DNA of 7,161 nt from DATCKG01 sp036562385 (GCA_036562385.1 DATCKG010000005.1:1-7161); one strand, 5' to 3'. Positions 1-6,435 are shown, counted from the first letter of the stretch. Numbers and translations: made by a program. The notes: generated by a model not told the origin, from the sequence alone.

Positions 1-93
1 GATGAGGAGCTGACCTTCCACGACCCGCTGCAGGACAATCGCACGATTCCATTCAGCCTGAGACAATGTCACCATCACCTTGTTCATGGGTGA
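1..93 (+). CDS. Partial C-terminus of a possible transposase
   Basis: Frame 1 is open from the window edge to a TGA at 91-93, giving about 30 residues beginning DEELTFHDPLQDNRTIPFSL and ending HHHLVHG. The protein begins outside the window, so its fold cannot be judged. I suggest a transposase because the stop codon lies inside the first of several GGGTGACA motifs that look like the end of an insertion element, and compact insertion sequences often run their coding region into the terminal repeats. The resemblance to ends of the IS1202/ISNCY or IS481 type is from memory of their general style, not an alignment. It could instead be the tail of an unrelated gene, or chance open frame in G+C-rich DNA. 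Confidence 0.35.
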   Translation, partial: DEELTFHDPLQDNRTIPFSLRQCHHHLVHG

Positions 94-122
94 CATTTTT
101 ACAGACGGATTTCAGGGTGACA
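67..122. mobile_element. Probable terminal region of an insertion element
   Basis: A seven-base motif occurs three times in 56 bases: inverted as TGTCACC at 67-73, and direct as GGTGACA at 89-95 and 116-122. The two direct copies are 27 bases apart and are followed by TTTTTAC or AATATC. Clustered short repeats of this kind are typical of transposase-binding sites at insertion-element ends. The other end, and any target duplication, lie outside the window, so the boundary at 122 is an estimate. Confidence 0.42.
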
Positions 123-159
123 ATATCTTGGACCGGCCACACCTTGTTCTGCGGGGTAC

Positions 160-188
160 TTGACGGAAATGTGAAGAGAATGTAAAAT
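160..188 (+). promoter_or_regulatory. Sigma-A promoter of the riboswitch operon
   Basis: TTGACG at 160-165 and TAAAAT at 183-188 are separated by 17 bases, a near-consensus housekeeping promoter. Transcription would begin near 194-196, about 20 bases before the riboswitch aptamer. It lies only 38 bases after the last insertion-element-like repeat. Confidence 0.8.
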
Positions 189-215
189 TCTTGTATCACC
201 AACTGAATATAGCCC

Positions 216-363
216 GCCTGATCGCTGAATCCCCGAAAGGGGAACGGGGGAACCGATTTCTGGGGCCAATCCCATCCAGGGTCCGGTAGTCGCCGGAAGG
301 GAAGATGGGACGGGGCATGCTTTGGCGCTCCGAGCCCGACAGCTAACCTCGTAAGCGTGGTCA
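216..363 (+). ncRNA. c-di-AMP riboswitch (ydaO/yuaA class) aptamer
   Basis: The region carries the conserved blocks of the ydaO/yuaA riboswitch in the expected order. CGCT at 223-226 can pair with AGCG at 354-357 to close the aptamer (P1), possibly extended by TGA 219-221 with TCA 361-363. A CCCC-GAAA-GGGG hairpin lies at 231-242, then GGGGGAACC at 246-254 and TGGGGCCAAT at 261-270. A long arm is formed by TCCCATC 270-276 with GATGGGA 304-310, tipped by TCCGG 282-286 with CCGGA 293-297. The 3' signature CAGCTAACCTCGTAAGC spans 340-356. The class is known to bind cyclic di-AMP and normally lowers expression of downstream potassium-transport, osmolyte and cell-wall genes when bound. A small departure is GGGGCCAAT where GGGGTGAAT is usual. 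Identification is by recalled motifs, not a covariance-model search. Confidence 0.9.
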
Positions 364-379
364 AGGTGGCGGGGCGTAG

Positions 380-398
380 CTGGGTATGTTTTGCCCAG
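380..398 (+). promoter_or_regulatory. Candidate antiterminator stem
   Basis: CTGGG at 380-384 can pair with CCCAG at 394-398 around a nine-base loop. This would occupy the 5' arm of the terminator at 394-414, so the two structures are mutually exclusive. The stem is only five pairs, so other partners, for example P1 3'-strand sequence, may take part. Confidence 0.4.
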
Positions 399-423
399 GG
401 GCCCTGCCCCTGGGGTTTATTGT
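394..423 (+). terminator. Intrinsic terminator of the riboswitch expression platform
   Basis: CCCAGGGG at 394-401 pairs perfectly with CCCCTGGG at 407-414 around a five-base loop, followed by the T-rich tract TTTATTGT. It lies between the aptamer and the first start codon. It therefore fits a transcription-attenuation switch in which ligand-bound aptamer leads to termination before the operon. Confidence 0.8.
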
Positions 424-468
424 CTCCTCAGGCGGGTGCTCGCTTCAGTCGACCCGAAAGTCGTCACG

Positions 469-476
469 AAAGGAGG
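469..476 (+). promoter_or_regulatory. Ribosome-binding site setting the ATG at 483
   Basis: AAAGGAGG, followed six bases later by ATG at 483. It fixes this start and excludes the in-frame upstream extension, which would run back through the terminator and aptamer. Confidence 0.9.
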
Positions 477-482
477 AGGCAC

Positions 483-1577
483 ATGGCGACGTTTGCAGTC
501 TTGGGAGCAGGTCACGGTGGACTCGCCTTGGCAGGATATCTGGGCAAGCGTGGATTGTCGGTCCGGCTTTGGGCTCGCAATCCGCAGTCGCTGATGGGCG
601 TCATGGAAGCTGGCGGGGTCTATCTGGAAGGTGTTGAGCAAGGGTTCGGTCCGGTCCGGGCCTGTACCGATCTGCAGGCAGCGCTGGACGGAGCCGACGC
701 GGTGCTGGTGGCTCTGCCTGCCACGGCCCATGGAGAGATCGCGGTTCGGTGTGCCCCGTATCTGCAGGATGGGCAGGTCGTGCTGCTGTTACCTGGCCGG
801 ACCGCGGGGGCCGTGGAGTTCGTCCAGGCCCTGCGGCTCAGCGGCTGTACCGCCGATGTGGTGGTGGGCGAGGCGCAGACCTTCCCCTTTGCCAGCCGCC
901 GGATCGGACCTGCCAACGCGTACATTCACGGTATCAAGCGACTGGTCTTGGTTGCTGCCCTTCCCGCGACCCGAAACCACGAATTGCTGGCTGCGATTCG
1001 GCCTGCGCTGCCTCAGGCCCAGACTGCGCGTTGGGTTTGGAAGACATCGCTGGACAACATCGGCGCGGTCTTCCATCCCTCTGTGGTCCTCCTGAACGCG
1101 GCTCGGGTTGAGGCGGGCACCCAGCGGTTCCAGCACTATATCGAGGGGATCTCCCCGTCGGTGGCGGGGCTTCTGGAGCAGCTAGACGCCGAGCGGGTGG
1201 CGGTGGCCCAGGCGCTGGGCGTCGGCGCTGTCTCCGCTCGGGAGTGGCTGGCTGAAGCGTACGGCGTGGAACGCCCCTCCCTGTACTGGGCGATCCAGGA
1301 CACGCCTGCCTACGTTGGTGTCATGGCGCCGGATACCCTGAACCACCGTTACATACAGGAGGATGTACCCACTGGGCTGGTGCCCATCGCCGAACTGGGA
1401 CGGGCGCTGGGCGTACCCACCCCGGTGATCAATACCATGATCGACCTGGCCAGCTATCTGTGCGGGCAGGACTACCGGCGGACCGGTCGGTCGCTGCAGC
1501 GGCTGGGAATGGAGGGGTGGACGCCGGAACAGATCGGGCAGTACGCCCTCACCGGGGCCATTATGGACCTGGTGTGA
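483..1577 (+). CDS. Opine dehydrogenase-family NAD(P)-dependent enzyme
   Basis: The 364-residue product matches the octopine/nopaline dehydrogenase family in length and layout. These soluble enzymes reductively condense an amino acid with a 2-oxo acid, using NAD(P)H, to give an N-carboxyalkyl amino acid. The N-terminal Rossmann domain opens with VLGAGHGGLALAGYL (residues 6-20, GxGxxG), and ADAVLVALPATAHG at 71-84 is a typical strand and loop of that domain. The C-terminal helical domain starts near residue 185. It contains DNIGAVFHPSVVLLNA at 191-206, whose His198 aligns with the catalytic His of octopine dehydrogenase, and Asp321 in VINTMIDLAS is a candidate dyad partner. The start is ATG 483, with a strong ribosome-binding site. 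It is the first gene behind the c-di-AMP riboswitch, and the stop lies 26 bases before the next start. The substrates cannot be read from the sequence, and a related reductase role on another substrate is possible. Confidence 0.88.
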   Translation: MATFAVLGAGHGGLALAGYLGKRGLSVRLWARNPQSLMGVMEAGGVYLEGVEQGFGPVRACTDLQAALDGADAVLVALPATAHGEIAVRCAPYLQDGQVVLLLPGRTAGAVEFVQALRLSGCTADVVVGEAQTFPFASRRIGPANAYIHGIKRLVLVAALPATRNHELLAAIRPALPQAQTARWVWKTSLDNIGAVFHPSVVLLNAARVEAGTQRFQHYIEGISPSVAGLLEQLDAERVAVAQALGVGAVSAREWLAEAYGVERPSLYWAIQDTPAYVGVMAPDTLNHRYIQEDVPTGLVPIAELGRALGVPTPVINTMIDLASYLCGQDYRRTGRSLQRLGMEGWTPEQIGQYALTGAIMDLV

Positions 1578-1589
1578 TCCACGTGCGAA

Positions 1590-1597
1590 AGAGGTGA
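1590..1597 (+). promoter_or_regulatory. Ribosome-binding site supporting a TTG start at 1604
   Basis: AGAGGTGA sits six bases before TTG 1604 and is a long match to the 16S 3' end. It supports the rare TTG initiation codon, which also gives the expected N-terminus directly before the cobalamin-binding motif. Confidence 0.85.
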
Positions 1598-1603
1598 GCA
1601 GGA

Positions 1604-3244
1604 TTGCGGATTTTGGGAGCAGCAGTGGGTGACTGTGTACATGTCGGCGGCGTCGTCCGCTTCCTCCATATAGCCGAACAGTGCGGGCACGAGGTCCGCT
1701 GCCTGGGGCCGGCGGTCAGCGTGGAAGACCTCGTTGCCGCGGCCCGGGAGTGGAACGCAGACATGGTGGCGGTGGGCTACCGGCTCACGCCGGAAGCTGC
1801 CCGGCAGGTGTTTATCGCCCTGAAGCAGGCCGCCCAAGAGGCGGGGCTGTCCGGGCGCCGCTGGGTTCTGGGCGCCACCGACCCCGTGGCCGAGGTGGGG
1901 CGTGAACTCAACTTCTTCGAGGCGATCTTCGGCAGCAGCGATGACCTGCAGGCCCAGGTGGACTATCTGCGGGGAAGCCGAAGGGACACCCAGAAGAGCA
2001 TCCCGCCTCAGAACCTGGTGGACCGGATTCTGTGGAAGCGGCCGTTCCCGATCCTGCGGCACCATTTTGGGCAGCCCACCGTGGAGGAGACGGAAGCAGG
2101 CATTGCCCGGATTGCCGAAGCCGGAGTGCTGGACGTGATCAGCCTGGGCACGGATCAGAACGCACAGGAGCACTTCTTCCGCCCGGAGGAGATGGATCCC
2201 CGGCAGCACGGCGCCGGTGGGGTCCCGGTGCGGACCCGGGAGGATCTGGAGCGGCTGTACGCGGCCTCCCGCCGGGGCAATTACCCGCTGATGCGTTGCT
2301 ACAGCGGTACCCGGGACCAGCTCAAGTGGGCCGAGATGCTGGTGGAGACCATTAACAACGCCTGGTGCGCCGTGCCCCTGTTCTGGTACAGCCAGCTGGA
2401 CGGCCGGTCGCAGCGGCCGCTGGAGGAGTCAATCCCCGAGGTCCAGGCGGTGATGCGCTGGCACGGGGAACGGGGCATTCCGCTGGAGTCCAATGAGAGC
2501 CACCATTGGTCTCTCCGTGATGCTCCGGATGCCGTGGCGGTGGCAGCAGCTTATATTGCCGCGTACAACGCCAAGAAGGCCGGCGTCAAAGACTACATCC
2601 AGCAGCTCATGTGGAACAACCCGCCGCTCACGTCGCCAGCCATGGACCTGGCCAAGATGCTGGCGAAGCTGGAGTTGGTGGAGGGACTGATGGAGCCTGG
2701 TTTCCGGGTCTGGCGGGAATGCCGTACAGGCCTTACCTCCATGCCGGCCGGTTACGACCGGGCCAAGGGGCACCTGGCGGCCTCCACCCTGTTGCAGATG
2801 GCCGTACGGCCGGACATCGTCCACATCGTGGGGCACAGCGAGTATCACCATGCCGCCACGGCGGAGGACGTCATCGAAGGGTGCCATGTGGTCCAGGGCG
2901 CCATCGCCTTGGCTCTGCAGGGGCTGCCGGACATGGCCGCGGACCCGCGGGTGCAGGAACGCAAGGAGGAACTGATCCGGGAAGCCCGTCAGTTGATCGA
3001 GGCCATCGCGGACCTGGCGCCCCCTGGCGTGGAGGATCCGCTGACCCATGCGCCCACTTTGGCGCGCGCGGTGCACGTGGGCCTGCTGGATGCCCCTCAT
3101 CTGATGGGGAACAAGGTGGGCCGGGGCCAGGTGGCCGTCCGGTTTGACGACGGGGCCTGCCGCCCCTATGACCCGGCCACCGGCAAGATTCTGACGGAAC
3201 TGGAGCGGGAAGCGGCCCTGCTCGCCAAGGGAGGAATTGCTTAG
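1604..3244 (+). CDS. Cobalamin-binding domain fused to a glutamate-mutase-like barrel
   Basis: This 546-residue protein starts with TTG. Residues 1-125 look like a B12-binding Rossmann domain of the GlmS/MutS type: MRILGAAVGDCVHVGGVVRF, then GHEVRCLGPAVSVEDLVAAA and NADMVAVGYRL. The usual DxHxxG motif reads D10-C-V-H13-V-G15, so the His is one place later than normal. Residues from about 145 resemble glutamate mutase epsilon subunit. Visible matches are PLMRCYSGTRDQ (228-239), RPLEESIPEVQAVMRWHGERGIPLE (271-295), a GVKDYIQQLMWNNPP strand region (327-341), and VGLLDAPHLMGNKVGRGQVAVR (492-513), which parallels [22 protein letters not shown] in GlmE. Known glutamate mutase uses adenosylcobalamin to interconvert glutamate and 3-methylaspartate, normally with two separate subunits. 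Here both are one chain, shorter than GlmS plus GlmE. The true substrate is unknown. Its stop overlaps the next start by one base, so the two genes are probably translationally coupled. Confidence 0.75.
   Translation: MRILGAAVGDCVHVGGVVRFLHIAEQCGHEVRCLGPAVSVEDLVAAAREWNADMVAVGYRLTPEAARQVFIALKQAAQEAGLSGRRWVLGATDPVAEVGRELNFFEAIFGSSDDLQAQVDYLRGSRRDTQKSIPPQNLVDRILWKRPFPILRHHFGQPTVEETEAGIARIAEAGVLDVISLGTDQNAQEHFFRPEEMDPRQHGAGGVPVRTREDLERLYAASRRGNYPLMRCYSGTRDQLKWAEMLVETINNAWCAVPLFWYSQLDGRSQRPLEESIPEVQAVMRWHGERGIPLESNESHHWSLRDAPDAVAVAAAYIAAYNAKKAGVKDYIQQLMWNNPPLTSPAMDLAKMLAKLELVEGLMEPGFRVWRECRTGLTSMPAGYDRAKGHLAASTLLQMAVRPDIVHIVGHSEYHHAATAEDVIEGCHVVQGAIALALQGLPDMAADPRVQERKEELIREARQLIEAIADLAPPGVEDPLTHAPTLARAVHVGLLDAPHLMGNKVGRGQVAVRFDDGACRPYDPATGKILTELEREAALLAKGGIA
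3227..3234 (+). promoter_or_regulatory. Ribosome-binding site setting the GTG at 3244
   Basis: AAGGGAGG ends nine bases before GTG 3244 and lies within the last codons of the preceding gene. It confirms that the protein begins Met-Ser-Gly-Ile-Ala-Gly and that no upstream start supplying a Cys2 is being missed. Confidence 0.82.
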
Positions 3245-4728
3245 TGTCTGGAATCGCCGGCATTTGGGGAAGGGCAGATCAGGAAGGCGTCAAGCAGATG
3301 CTGGAGGCCCAGATGCATCGGGGCCCGCACGGACGTGGTCTGTGGACCTCGCCCGGCGGCCGCTGCGCCCTGGGCCACGACCGGCTGGCCATTGACCGGG
3401 ATGAGGAGCAGCCCGTAGGCACCGAGGACGGTACCCTGTGGGCGGTGCTGGACGGCGAGCTTTACAACCGGGAGACCCTGAGGCGGAGGTTAGAAGGCCG
3501 GTGCCGGTTTCGCACCGGGACCGACGCGGAGCTGATCCTGCACCTGTTTGCCCAGGAGGGCCCTGATTGCCTGCGCCATCTGGATGGCGTCTTCGCCCTG
3601 GCGATATGGAAGGAAGGGGATGGGCTGTACTTGGCCCGGGATCCGCTGGGGGTAAAACCGCTCTACTTTGGGCTGGATGATCAGGGGCATCTCTGCTTTG
3701 CCTCGGAAATCAAGGCGCTGACGGACAGGGTGCAGGAGATCCGCACCCTGTCCCCTGGCTCCTGCCGGCTACCGGACGGCACGGTAATCACCTTCTACAC
3801 GCTGCCTGAGCCCCGGGCAGAAGTGACCGATCCCGAGCAGGCGGTGCGGGCTGTGGAGCAAACGCTGCGGCAGGCGGTCCGCAAGCGGCTTGCTGCCGGC
3901 GGCACGGTGGGCGTGCTCCTCAGCGGCGGGCTGGACTCCAGCCTGATCGCCGCCATGGTCCGGCAGGAGGTTTCCGGGGAACTGCACTCGTTCGCGGTGG
4001 GCCTCGCGGATTCGCCGGACCTGCGCAGCGCAAGGCGGGTGGCGGAGTTTTTGGGCACGGTTCATCACGAACGGGTGCTGACGCCCCAGGAGATCACCGC
4101 AGCCCTGCCCCGGGTGATCCGGCTTCTGGAGTCGTGTGATCCCGCCCTGGTCCGGGGTTCCATCGCGAACTTCTTTGTCGCGGAGGAGGCCTCCCGGTAT
4201 GTGGAGGCGGTCCTGAGCGGCGAGGGCGCGGACGAGCTCTTTGCCGGCTACCACTACCTGGCTGAATGGGCGGACCAGCCCCACGCCCTTTCCCGGGAAC
4301 TGCGGGAGATCACCGCCGCGCTGCACCACACCAGCCTGCAGCGCTGCGACCGCATGGCCCAGGCCCACGGGCTCACCATCCGCATCCCCTTCCTGGACCT
4401 GGAGGTCGTGGACCTGGCCTTCCGCATCGACCCGGCCCTGAAGTGGCAGGGGGGCGAGGGCAAGCGGATTCTCCGGCGAGTGGCCGCGTCGTATCTGCCG
4501 CTGGAAATCGCCCAGCGGAACAAGGAGAAGTTCGCCATCGGTACCGGCGTCGCCCAGGTGCTGGAACGGTATGCGGCCTCATCGGCACCTGGCTCGTGGG
4601 ACGGCCACCCGGAGGAGCAGCTTTACTGGTCCATCTTCCGGAAGTGGTATGGCCGGCAGGATATCCTGGCGCAGATGGGCCGCAGCCGGAGCCTCAACCC
4701 CACCCAGCGCTGGGTGGCCTCGATCTGA
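3244..4728 (+). CDS. Asparagine-synthetase-like amide ligase, glutaminase site altered
   Basis: The 494-residue product has the two-domain AsnB architecture. The N-terminal Ntn/GATase II domain runs over about residues 2-190 and the synthetase domain over 200-470. The synthetase has the ATP PP-loop LLSGGLDSS (225-233), LHSFAVGL (247-254), SGEGADELFAGY (325-336) with the catalytic-type Glu327, RIPFLDLEVVDLAFRI (380-395) and QRNKEKFAIGTG (424-435) with the conserved Lys. It should therefore still adenylate a carboxylate and join it to an amine. The glutaminase half is damaged at key points. The nucleophile Cys after the initiator Met is Ser2 (TCT, 3247-3249), and the oxyanion-hole Asn is Asp70 (VLDGELYN, codon 3451-3453). 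Arg47 and Asp94 are kept. Free ammonia or a substrate amine may replace glutamine, as in beta-lactam synthetase. It is shorter at the C-terminus than E. coli AsnB (494 versus 554). It may instead be a residual asparagine synthetase using ammonia. Confidence 0.88.
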   Translation: MSGIAGIWGRADQEGVKQMLEAQMHRGPHGRGLWTSPGGRCALGHDRLAIDRDEEQPVGTEDGTLWAVLDGELYNRETLRRRLEGRCRFRTGTDAELILHLFAQEGPDCLRHLDGVFALAIWKEGDGLYLARDPLGVKPLYFGLDDQGHLCFASEIKALTDRVQEIRTLSPGSCRLPDGTVITFYTLPEPRAEVTDPEQAVRAVEQTLRQAVRKRLAAGGTVGVLLSGGLDSSLIAAMVRQEVSGELHSFAVGLADSPDLRSARRVAEFLGTVHHERVLTPQEITAALPRVIRLLESCDPALVRGSIANFFVAEEASRYVEAVLSGEGADELFAGYHYLAEWADQPHALSRELREITAALHHTSLQRCDRMAQAHGLTIRIPFLDLEVVDLAFRIDPALKWQGGEGKRILRRVAASYLPLEIAQRNKEKFAIGTGVAQVLERYAASSAPGSWDGHPEEQLYWSIFRKWYGRQDILAQMGRSRSLNPTQRWVASI

Positions 4729-4770
4729 ACCCAAGCGGAAGCCGGTCCGGGCTTCGCTCCATGTGCGCAA

Positions 4771-4818
4771 AACGCCCCGAGACGCCAGGGCAGTGCGTCT
4801 CGGGGCGTTATTGCTGTG
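4771..4818. terminator. Bidirectional intrinsic terminator
   Basis: A perfect 15-bp inverted repeat pairs 4771-4785 with 4795-4809 around a nine-base loop. On the + strand it is followed by TTATTGCTGTGTTT. On the minus strand it is followed by TTTT-type sequence from 4772 to 4769. It lies between the convergent ends of the amide ligase gene (4728) and pckA (4820) and can end transcripts from both. Confidence 0.92.
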
Positions 4819-4819
4819 T

Positions 4820-6397
4820 TTACTCTACCCGGGGGCCGGCTGCGGCCACCGCAGGATCCACATTCGTGAACTTGGCGAAGTTCTCGGCGAACAGGCGGGC
4901 GAGCTTCCGAGCCTGCTCGTCGTAGGCGGCCTTGTCCTGCCAGGTGTTCCGAGGCTGCAGGACCTCTGCCGGCACGTTCGGGCAGGTGGTGGGCACCAGC
5001 ACCCGGAAGATCGGGTCTTCCACGAAGCTGGCCTTCTCCAGTTCGCCGCTCAGCACGGCGTCGACGATGGCCCGGGTGTACGGCAGGTTCATGCGCTTGC
5101 CAATCCCATAGGGGCCGCCGGTCCAACCGGTGTTGATGAGGTAAACCCGTGCGTTGTGTTCCCGAATCTTCTCACCCAGCAGCTTGGCGTAAACAGGCAC
5201 CGGCCGGGGCAGGAACGGGGCGCCGAAGCACGCGGAGAAGGTGGCCTGCGGTTCGGTGATGCCGCGCTCGGTACCGGCCAGCTTGCTGGTGTACCCGGAC
5301 ATGAAGTGGTACATTGCCTGCTCCGGAGTGAGCTTGGCCACCGGCGGCAGAACACCGAAGGCGTCGGCGGTCAGGAAGACCACCACGTTGGGATGCCCGC
5401 CGATGCCGGGGATCTGGGCGTTGGGGATGTAGTCGATCGGATAAGCCGCCCGGGTGTTCTCCGTGCGGGAGGCATCGTCGTAGTCGGGAACACGGGTATC
5501 GGGATCCAGGATCACGTTCTCGAGCACCGAGCCGAAGCGGATGGCGGCGTAGATCTGCGGCTCCTTCTCAGCGCTCAGGTTGATGCACTTCGCGTAGCAG
5601 CCGCCCTCGAAGTTGAAGATGCCGTTAGCGCTCCAACCGTGCTCGTCGTCACCGATCAGCCGGCGCTTCGGGTCAGCGGAAAGGGTGGTCTTGCCAGTGC
5701 CGGACAGGCCGAAGAACAGCGCCACGTCACCGTTGGCACCCATGTTGGCGGAGCAGTGCATCGGGCACACATTCTTCTCGGGCAACAGGTAGTTGAGCAC
5801 GCTGAAGATGGACTTCTTCATTTCGCCCGCGTAGTGGGTGCCGCCGATCAGAACCACCCGCTCCTTGAAGCTGACCAGGATGAAAGCCTCGGAGTGGGTG
5901 CCGTCCACCGCCGGATCGGCCTGCATGGTGGGCAGCGCCAGGACGGTGAACTCTGCCTGATGATTGGCCAGCTCTTCCTTGCTGGCGGGACGGATGAAGA
6001 GCTGATGTGCAAAGAGGTTCTGCCAGGCGAACTCGTTGATGACCCGGATGGGCATCCGGTAAGCAGGGTCCGCCCCGACATAACCGCGGAACACGTAGAG
6101 CTCCTTCTTGGAGGCGTAGTCCAACGCCTTCTCGAAGAGGCGCTCGAAACGTTCAGGATCCATCGGCTGGTTGATGGAGCCCCAGGCGATGGTGTCGTGG
6201 ATCTCAGGATAATCGATGATAAACTTGTCCTTCGGGGATCGCCCGGTGTACTTACCCGTGGTGACCGTCAGGGCACCGTTGGCCGCCAAGATGCCCTCGT
6301 TCTTCCGGATGGCGTGCTCGACGAGGGCTGCCGGCGAGAGGTCGTAGTACACCTTTGGGCTCTTTTGGAGCATCGCGTCAATCCTGTTCACAGACAC
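4820..6397 (-). CDS. pckA: Phosphoenolpyruvate carboxykinase (ATP)
   Basis: PckA catalyses oxaloacetate + ATP to phosphoenolpyruvate + CO2 + ADP in the cytosol, the first committed step of gluconeogenesis; in some anaerobes it runs in reverse. The 525-residue protein is co-linear with Bacillus PckA (527). It has TGRSPKDKF (51-59), GTHSE (166-170), GGTHYAGEMKKSIFS (185-199), MHCSAN (213-218), the P-loop GLSGTGKTTLS (230-240) and the metal/nucleotide motif LIGDDEHGW (247-255). FLTADAFGVLPP and KLAGTERGITEP come later, and the chain ends AAGPRVE. All expected catalytic motifs are intact. The start is GTG 6397 or GTG 6391; AAAGGG at 6407-6402 lies four or ten bases upstream respectively, so the choice is open, and ATG 6373 is less likely. 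It is transcribed away from the rRNA operon. The opposite strand is also open for 615 codons, a shadow caused by G+C-biased third positions. Confidence 0.98.
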   Translation of the reverse strand: MSVNRIDAMLQKSPKVYYDLSPAALVEHAIRKNEGILAANGALTVTTGKYTGRSPKDKFIIDYPEIHDTIAWGSINQPMDPERFERLFEKALDYASKKELYVFRGYVGADPAYRMPIRVINEFAWQNLFAHQLFIRPASKEELANHQAEFTVLALPTMQADPAVDGTHSEAFILVSFKERVVLIGGTHYAGEMKKSIFSVLNYLLPEKNVCPMHCSANMGANGDVALFFGLSGTGKTTLSADPKRRLIGDDEHGWSANGIFNFEGGCYAKCINLSAEKEPQIYAAIRFGSVLENVILDPDTRVPDYDDASRTENTRAAYPIDYIPNAQIPGIGGHPNVVVFLTADAFGVLPPVAKLTPEQAMYHFMSGYTSKLAGTERGITEPQATFSACFGAPFLPRPVPVYAKLLGEKIREHNARVYLINTGWTGGPYGIGKRMNLPYTRAIVDAVLSGELEKASFVEDPIFRVLVPTTCPNVPAEVLQPRNTWQDKAAYDEQARKLARLFAENFAKFTNVDPAVAAAGPRVE

Positions 6398-6401
6398 TCG
6401 T

Positions 6402-6407
6402 CCCTTT
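6402..6407 (-). promoter_or_regulatory. Ribosome-binding site of pckA
   Basis: On the minus strand AAAGGG precedes the two candidate GTG starts by four bases (6397) and ten bases (6391). It is weaker than the ribosome-binding sites of the other three genes. Neither spacing is ideal, so the exact N-terminus is uncertain by two residues. Confidence 0.6.
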
Positions 6408-6421
6408 CATTTTGTTGATTG

Positions 6422-6435
6422 TGCCGCATGCGGCA
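6422..6435. promoter_or_regulatory. Palindrome in the pckA upstream region, candidate operator
   Basis: TGCCGCATGCGGCA is a perfect 14-bp palindrome centred about 31 bases upstream of the pckA start. It could be a dimeric repressor site or a short leader hairpin. No regulator is recognised from it. I could not find a convincing -35/-10 pair for pckA nearby. Confidence 0.35.

Noticed and set aside
53..364. Minus-strand frame of 103 codons
   Set aside because: It lies opposite the promoter and riboswitch and the translation resembles no protein family; the RNA structure explains the sequence.
357..482. In-frame N-terminal extension of the opine dehydrogenase by 42 residues
   Set aside because: It overlaps the riboswitch 3' end and the terminator, lacks a ribosome-binding site, and the family N-terminus (ATFAVLGAGHGG) begins at ATG 483 behind AAAGGAGG.
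1472..2209. Minus-strand frame of 245 codons opposite the first two operon genes
   Set aside because: It is a shadow frame; the + strand proteins show clear family motifs throughout and have good ribosome-binding sites.
4700..4717. Perfect 18-bp palindrome near the end of the amide ligase gene
   Set aside because: It lies in coding sequence, has no loop or T-tract, and a true terminator lies 54 bases downstream; it is probably a coincidence of Gln-Arg-Trp codons in G+C-rich DNA.
4571..6418. Plus-strand frame of 615 codons
   Set aside because: It is antisense to the fully convincing pckA and arises from G+C-rich third positions; its translation is repetitive in Gly, Val and Arg with no recognisable domain.
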